A stretch of 10,270 bases of DNA from a bacterium. Its GTDB lineage: Bacteria; Krumholzibacteriota; Krumholzibacteriia; JACNKJ01. The notes under the pieces were generated by a model. The model made no database searches. It saw only the letters and a list, made by a program, of their open reading frames with translations, and was not told the DNA's origin. Of the stretch, positions 6,594-10,270 are shown piece by piece. Made by a program: the position numbers and the translations under genes. Within the stretch, counting starts at the first letter, position 1. Each line of letters starts with the position of its first letter. The stretch spans positions 1 through 10,270 of the forward strand of contig JACNKJ010000279.1 of NCBI GenBank assembly GCA_014382085.1. The letters run 5' to 3'.

Positions 6594-7466
6594 CGCGTCC
6601 AGGATCATGATGATAAGCAGAAGCGGCAGATACATGACGCTGGCCAGGAATAGGCGGCGCGCGGCATCCCGACCGGGATTGCGATAAAGACCCCAGGCGC
6701 GCAGCAAAAAGAAGACTCCCAAGAAGATGGATGCCACGGCGAATACACGCCCGTTCACACCGGCCAGGGAAAGGGACAGCCCCAGAGGCAGTAAGGGCGG
6801 GGTGTAGAGCAGTGCGACCTGCGCGGTAAGTCGCCCATCGGGATCGCGATGGGGCAGCATGAGGAAACCACCGCGCTCGTAATCCTCGCGATAGAGCCAG
6901 GCCAGGGCCAGAAAGTGGGGGATCTGCCAGAAGAACAAAACGGCGGCGAGAATCCACGCGCCCAGGGGCAGGCTGTTGGCGGCGGCGGACCATCCCATCA
7001 TGGGAGGTAAAGCACCCGAGATGGCGCCCACCAATGTGTTCAGCGGGCTGCGCCGTTTCATGGGCGTGTAGGCCACGAGATAAACCAGAAAGGCGCCCAA
7101 TCCCAAGAGCGTGGTGAGGCGATGGGTGAAGAGGAAGAGCAGAAGTGCACCGATGATCGACATGGCCAGGGAAAAGAGCCCCGCGTGCATGCGTCCCATT
7201 CGACCACTGGGCAGGGGGCGGCCCTTGGTGCGATCCATGAGGGCGTCGCGTCGCCATTCCATCCACTGATTGAAGCTGTTCGCACCACCCGAGAGCAGGG
7301 CAGTGCCCAAAGTCGCACCCAGGAGCAGGTGCCAATCGCTCAGCCCGCCGCCGGCGAGCCAGTAGCCCACGAAGGCTGTGGCGGCCACGAGCAGGGTGAG
7401 GCGGATCACCGTGAGTTCCTGGTAGATGCCGATGGCGCTTAGTGTTTTTCGAAAGCTTGCGGCCAA
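6576..7466 (-). CDS. ctaB: Protoheme IX farnesyltransferase (haem O synthase)
   Basis: This enzyme transfers a farnesyl group from farnesyl diphosphate to the 2-vinyl group of haem b, giving haem O, the precursor of haem A for CoxA. It is an integral membrane UbiA-family prenyltransferase of 296 residues, the usual length, with about eight to nine helices. The first metal-diphosphate motif is in residues 63-84, with Asn63, Asn66, Glu70, Asp74 and Asp78 leading into RTKGRPLPSGR. The second catalytic region includes YTPMKRRSPLNTLVGAISGA (133-152), FFWQIPHFLALAW (178-190) and REDYERGGFLMLP (193-205). The start is TTG at 7466-7464, supported by GGGAGG five bases upstream on the minus strand; no closer ATG fits the conserved N-terminus. 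It is convergent with coxD and divergent from ctaA, so it is transcribed separately from the oxidase structural genes. Its stop lies in the terminator loop. Confidence 0.96.
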   Translation of the reverse strand: MAASFRKTLSAIGIYQELTVIRLTLLVAATAFVGYWLAGGGLSDWHLLLGATLGTALLSGGANSFNQWMEWRRDALMDRTKGRPLPSGRMGRMHAGLFSLAMSIIGALLLFLFTHRLTTLLGLGAFLVYLVAYTPMKRRSPLNTLVGAISGALPPMMGWSAAANSLPLGAWILAAVLFFWQIPHFLALAWLYREDYERGGFLMLPHRDPDGRLTAQVALLYTPPLLPLGLSLSLAGVNGRVFAVASIFLGVFFLLRAWGLYRNPGRDAARRLFLASVMYLPLLLIIMILDAKRPGL

Positions 7467-7533
7467 GAGGGCCTCCCGTTAGGATCGCGGGGACAGTAGC
7501 AGAGCCGCCACTCCAGATGAAGGGAATTGCTGC
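7467..7533. promoter_or_regulatory. Divergent intergenic region ctaB/ctaA
   Basis: These 67 bases separate the start codons of two divergent haem A synthesis genes and must hold promoters for at least one direction, probably both. Apart from the two ribosome sites (7472-7477 minus; AAGGGA at 7520-7525 plus) I could not recognise a convincing -35/-10 pair or an operator palindrome. The promoter role is inferred from gene orientation. Confidence 0.45.
7472..7477 (-). promoter_or_regulatory. Ribosome binding site that supports the ctaB TTG start
   Basis: CCTCCC on the plus strand reads GGGAGG on the minus strand, five bases before the TTG codon at 7466-7464. Confidence 0.7.
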
Positions 7534-8775
7534 ATGACAAGCGCCTCCCCGATTTCGCGATCCGCCCTCCTCACCTTTGGATTCGGAACCAGCGTGGCTA
7601 TGTGGACCCTGGGCTACCTGGGGCGCGTGCCCCCTGCGCTCACGCCTAGCTGGCTGCTTGGCCCCCTTATGCTGCTCTGCCTGCCGCTGGGCGGATACTT
7701 GGCCGCGCGCTACGCCGGCGGCGGAATCGTCCGCGGGGCCACTACAGGGCTCTTGGCCTCGGTGCTGAATCTGCTCATTTTGGGCAGCCTTCTGGCTGAA
7801 GGCACAGGCTGGATCTGGCTGCCCGGCTCCTTGGTCATGGGAGCCGCCTTGGGCGCACTCGGCGCATTGTTCGCCGGCAAGGGCGAAGTACAGCCACGCG
7901 ATTTTACTCCCGACTTTGCCTATGTCACTGCCGCCGCTGCCTTCCTGCTACTTGTGGCCGGGGGACTTGTCACCAGCAAAGACGCGGGACTGGCCGTACC
8001 CGACTGGCCCAATTCCTTCGGCAACAACATGTTCATGTATCCGCTCTCGCGAATGAGCGGCGGTATTTACTTCGAGCACGCCCATCGCCTGCTGGGCACC
8101 TTAGTGGGACTCAGCACTCTCGTGCTTGCCCTTCAACTTTGGCGAGGGTCCTTTTCTCGTGGCGTGAAGCGCCTGGGTGCATTGGCCTTGAGTGCCGTGA
8201 TCATTCAGGGAATCCTGGGCGGTCTGCGTGTTACAGGACGCTTCACCCTAAGCCAGGACGCCGCCGAACTGACACCGAGCATTGGCCTAGCCATGCTGCA
8301 CGGGGTGTTGGGCCAGGTCTTCTTCGCGGGTCTCGTACTGCTGGCCATTCTTTCGGGAGGCCGCTGGGCGGATGCACGCCCCCGCGAGCGAGATGGGGTT
8401 ATGAAACTGGCGCGCGCCTTCGTGCTTATCGTCGGCCTTCAACTGGCGCTGGGAGTTTTGGTTCGCCACGTGTCCTGGGGACTTTGGATTCACATTAGCG
8501 CGGCGGTCATCGTGCTCGTGCTTGGGCTCCTGGCGGGCGCGCGGGCTTGGGAATCGGTGCGTGGGCCCGCTGCAAAGTTAGGTAAAATTCTGGTTGCCTT
8601 GCTGCTAGTGCAGGTGACCCTAGGCACCTTTGCGGCCTTCTTCATATGGACGCGCGAAGGTGGAGAAGCTCCAGCCTGGGAAGTATTGCTGGCCACGGCC
8701 CATCAGGCCACCGGCGCCCTGATTTTGGCCATTGCTACAGCTCTTGCCGTCTGGCTCTATCGCGAACCCGTCTAG
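7534..8775 (+). CDS. ctaA: Haem A synthase (COX15/CtaA family) with N-terminal membrane extension
   Basis: This enzyme oxidises the C8 methyl group of haem O to a formyl group, giving haem A. The core from about residue 128 has the expected eight helices and the haem-ligand histidines: EHAHR (His182, His184), MLHGVLGQ (His256), WIHISAA (His320) and ATAHQATGA (His390). GGLVTSKDAGLAVPDWP (143-159) is the family substrate-side loop. At 413 residues it is about 100 longer than Bacillus CtaA. The extra N-terminus (about 10-115) contains roughly four Gly/Ala/Leu-rich helices (including LGGYLAARYAGGG and ATTGLLASVLNLLILGSLL) and lacks any motif I can name. The extracellular-loop cysteine pair found in Bacillus CtaA is absent (AGLAVPDWPNSFG here). 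The ATG at 7534 has AAGGGA eight bases upstream. The next gene follows after 9 bp, so ctaA leads an operon with the CBM9-like and symporter genes. Confidence 0.93.
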   Translation: MTSASPISRSALLTFGFGTSVAMWTLGYLGRVPPALTPSWLLGPLMLLCLPLGGYLAARYAGGGIVRGATTGLLASVLNLLILGSLLAEGTGWIWLPGSLVMGAALGALGALFAGKGEVQPRDFTPDFAYVTAAAAFLLLVAGGLVTSKDAGLAVPDWPNSFGNNMFMYPLSRMSGGIYFEHAHRLLGTLVGLSTLVLALQLWRGSFSRGVKRLGALALSAVIIQGILGGLRVTGRFTLSQDAAELTPSIGLAMLHGVLGQVFFAGLVLLAILSGGRWADARPRERDGVMKLARAFVLIVGLQLALGVLVRHVSWGLWIHISAAVIVLVLGLLAGARAWESVRGPAAKLGKILVALLLVQVTLGTFAAFFIWTREGGEAPAWEVLLATAHQATGALILAIATALAVWLYREPV

Positions 8776-8784
8776 GAGAGTTCC

Positions 8785-9798
8785 ATGCTGAGACTCCTAC
8801 AGCTTCTATCGCTGATCCTGCCCTCTTTGGCCGCAGCTTTCCCTGTTCCTGAAATCGAATGGGCTCCCAAGGGATATCTCTGCCCTCGATCCGCCGGTGA
8901 AGTGATCATCGATGGAGTCATGGATGAAGTTCAATGGGAGCGAGCGCCATGGACCGATCCATTCGTGGACATCGAGGGTGACCGGAAAAGAGCGCCCCAT
9001 TATTTAACGCGAGTGAAAATGCTCTGGGACGACGAGTATTTCTATGTGGCCGCGAAGATGGAGGAGCCGCACCTTTGGGCTAGCTATCGTGAGCGCGATT
9101 CGGTGATCTATCACGAAAACGATTTTGAGGTATTCATCGATCCAGACGGTGACAACCACGAATACTACGAACTCGAGATCAACGCCTTGGGCACGGAGTG
9201 GGATCTCTTCCTTGGCAAACCCTATCGCGACGGTGGCCCCGCCATTCACGGGTGGGATATCGCGGGACTGAAAACAGAGGTGGCGCTCAAGGGAACCATC
9301 AATGACAGCTCAGATCAGGATCGAAGCTGGACGGTGGAGATCGCCTTCCCTTGGAAGGCGCTTGCGGAGGCTGCCCATCGAGATTGCCCGCCCCTGCTCG
9401 GCGATCGCTGGCGCGTGAATTTTTCCCGTGTGCAGTGGCAATTGGATGTGACGCCTTTGGGCTATTCCAAAAGGCCGGGACCGGGAGGGAAAGCACTGCC
9501 CGAGCACAATTGGGTCTGGTCGCCGCAGGGGTTGATCGCCATGCACTATCCGGAAATGTGGGGATTTGTGGAGTTCGCCGAGGAGGCGGGCGAGTTTGAA
9601 TTGAGGCCGGCCGACCACACACGCTGGAGGCTTTGCCAGCTTTACTACGGGCAGAAGCAAAGCTTCGAGGAAACGGGCGCTTATAAGGATTCACTCGCCG
9701 GCGCCAAGGTCCACATCACGCCTTCCGGATTTGAAATCATCGCACTTGATGCGGATGGCGGCAAGCACCACATCGACGAGACCGGTCACCTCTGGTAA
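8785..9798 (+). CDS. Secreted CBM9-like carbohydrate-binding family protein
   Basis: This is an exported protein of 337 residues with a signal peptide (about 1-18, cleavage near LAAA-FPVP) and no later membrane helix. From about residue 38 it shows the pattern of family 9 carbohydrate-binding-like modules: IIDGVMDEVQWERAPW (41-56), TRVKMLWDDEYFYVAAKMEEP (75-95), ENDFEVFIDPDGDNHEYYEL (111-130, a possible Ca2+-binding acidic loop), EINALGTEWDLFL (131-143) and WTVEIAFPWKAL (182-193). The module ends near WGFVEF (259-264). A further segment of about 70 residues follows, of unknown role. Catalytic residues are not evident, so it is more likely a binding or surface protein than an enzyme; proteins of this family are often simply called carbohydrate-binding family 9-like. 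The ATG at 8785 has AGGAGAG four bases upstream. It lies 9 bp after ctaA and 13 bp before a sodium:solute symporter gene, so a role in capturing or processing the transported substrate is a reasonable inference only. Confidence 0.85.
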   Translation: MLRLLQLLSLILPSLAAAFPVPEIEWAPKGYLCPRSAGEVIIDGVMDEVQWERAPWTDPFVDIEGDRKRAPHYLTRVKMLWDDEYFYVAAKMEEPHLWASYRERDSVIYHENDFEVFIDPDGDNHEYYELEINALGTEWDLFLGKPYRDGGPAIHGWDIAGLKTEVALKGTINDSSDQDRSWTVEIAFPWKALAEAAHRDCPPLLGDRWRVNFSRVQWQLDVTPLGYSKRPGPGGKALPEHNWVWSPQGLIAMHYPEMWGFVEFAEEAGEFELRPADHTRWRLCQLYYGQKQSFEETGAYKDSLAGAKVHITPSGFEIIALDADGGKHHIDETGHLW

Positions 9799-9811
9799 GC
9801 AAGGAGACATC

Positions 9812-10270
9812 GTGAATCTTTCTCCCCTGGATTGGCTCATCGTTCTGGCCATGGTGCTCGTGATGTTCGCGGGTCTGACCGCCAGCCGGCGGCGCATGAA
9901 AAGTGTGGCCGACTTTCTCGCGGCGGGACGCAGCGCGGGCCGCTACCTGATCAGCGTGTCGGGAGGCATCGCGGGGCTCGGCGCCATCACCATCGTGGGT
10001 CTGCTGGAAATGAACTACGTGGCGGGTTTTTCCATGAGTTGGTGGGGCCTGACCATGGGAGTGGTGATTCTGCTCATGACGGTGGCCGGTTGGGTGGTCT
10101 ACCGTTTCCGTCAAACTCGGGCGCTAACGCTGGCCGAATTTTTTGAACGACGCTACAGTAAGCGCTTCCGGATTTTCGCCGGACTCATCGCCTTCCTGTC
10201 GGGACTCATCAACTTCGGGATTTTCCCCGCCGTGGGTGCGCGGTTTTTCATCCACTACTGCGGTTTTCCC
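9812..10270 (+). CDS. Sodium:solute symporter family protein (N-terminal part)
   Basis: This is the first 153 residues of a sodium:solute symporter (SSS, LeuT-fold) that runs off the window end without a stop. The GTG start at 9812 has AAGGAGA four bases upstream. Helix 1 (LDWLIVLAMVLVMFAGL, 6-22) is followed by the family-typical MKSVADFLAAGRSAGRYL region (29-46). A Gly-rich second helix has SGGIAGLGAITIVGLLE (49-65). Then come a third helix (about 71-94), the segment TRALTLAEFFERRYSKRFRIFAG as read at about 101-123 (shown here only by its ends TRALTLAEFF and RYSKRFRIFAG), and NFGIFPAVGARFFI (134-147). The arrangement is characteristic of SSS members found in environmental bacteria with CBM9 and glycan genes. 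Substrate cannot be told from this fragment; sugars, sialic acid or other organic acids are all possible. Confidence 0.88.
   Translation, partial: MNLSPLDWLIVLAMVLVMFAGLTASRRRMKSVADFLAAGRSAGRYLISVSGGIAGLGAITIVGLLEMNYVAGFSMSWWGLTMGVVILLMTVAGWVVYRFRQTRALTLAEFFERRYSKRFRIFAGLIAFLSGLINFGIFPAVGARFFIHYCGFP

Noticed and set aside
6547..7335. Second minus-strand open frame overlapping ctaB
   Set aside because: It is a frame shadow of ctaB; the ctaB frame has all the farnesyltransferase motifs and a supported start.
1..10270. CRISPR arrays, tRNA or rRNA genes, insertion sequences, riboswitches
   Set aside because: I saw no regularly spaced repeats, no cloverleaf or rRNA-like stretches, no transposase and no non-coding gap larger than about 70 bases that could hold such an element.

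Overview
The window is one block of aerobic respiratory genes followed by the start of an apparently unrelated transport operon. It encodes the end of an alternative complex III (ACIII, quinol:cytochrome c oxidoreductase) cluster, a complete caa3-type haem-copper oxygen reductase (subunits II, I, III and IV) with its SCO copper chaperone, and both haem A biosynthesis enzymes (CtaB, CtaA). A secreted CBM9-like protein and the N-terminal part of a sodium:solute symporter follow. The DNA is GC-rich and gene-dense, with gaps mostly under 15 bp and ATG, GTG and TTG starts. An actE-actF-SCO-coxBACD order with an A2-type (YSHP) subunit I and a cytochrome c fused to subunit II is known from Rhodothermus-like Bacteroidota, Gemmatimonadota, Acidobacteriota, Planctomycetota and several uncultured phyla. 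The symporter and CBM9 genes also fit those groups. I cannot fix the phylum from sequence alone.

Layout. Positions 1-439 hold the C-terminal half of the ACIII monohaem cytochrome c (ActE-like); its reading frame is interrupted by a stop at 17-19, close to the window edge. Next on the plus strand are actF (449-1657), a small one-helix membrane protein (1664-1945), a SCO1/SenC protein (1957-2793), coxB (2793-3755), coxA (3765-5378), coxC (5395-6192) and coxD (6201-6539). These look like one transcription unit ending at a strong intrinsic terminator (6562-6593). ctaB runs towards it on the minus strand (7466-6576), and its stop codon lies inside the terminator loop. A 67-bp divergent gap separates ctaB from ctaA (7534-8775, plus strand). 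ctaA is followed at very short spacing by the CBM9-like gene (8785-9798) and the symporter (from 9812, cut by the window end).

How it works together. ACIII oxidises membrane quinol and passes electrons through its cytochromes c. The caa3 oxidase receives them through the cytochrome c domain and CuA centre of CoxB and reduces O2 at the haem a3-CuB site of CoxA. The SCO protein supports CuA assembly. CtaB farnesylates haem b to haem O and CtaA oxidises haem O to haem A, the cofactor of CoxA.

I see no CRISPR array, tRNA, rRNA, insertion sequence or obvious new defence or mobile system. The points most worth a second look are the one-helix protein between actF and SCO, the four-helix N-terminal extension of CtaA, the hairpin across the small gene's stop codon, the broken start of actE, and the linkage of ctaA to a CBM9/symporter pair.
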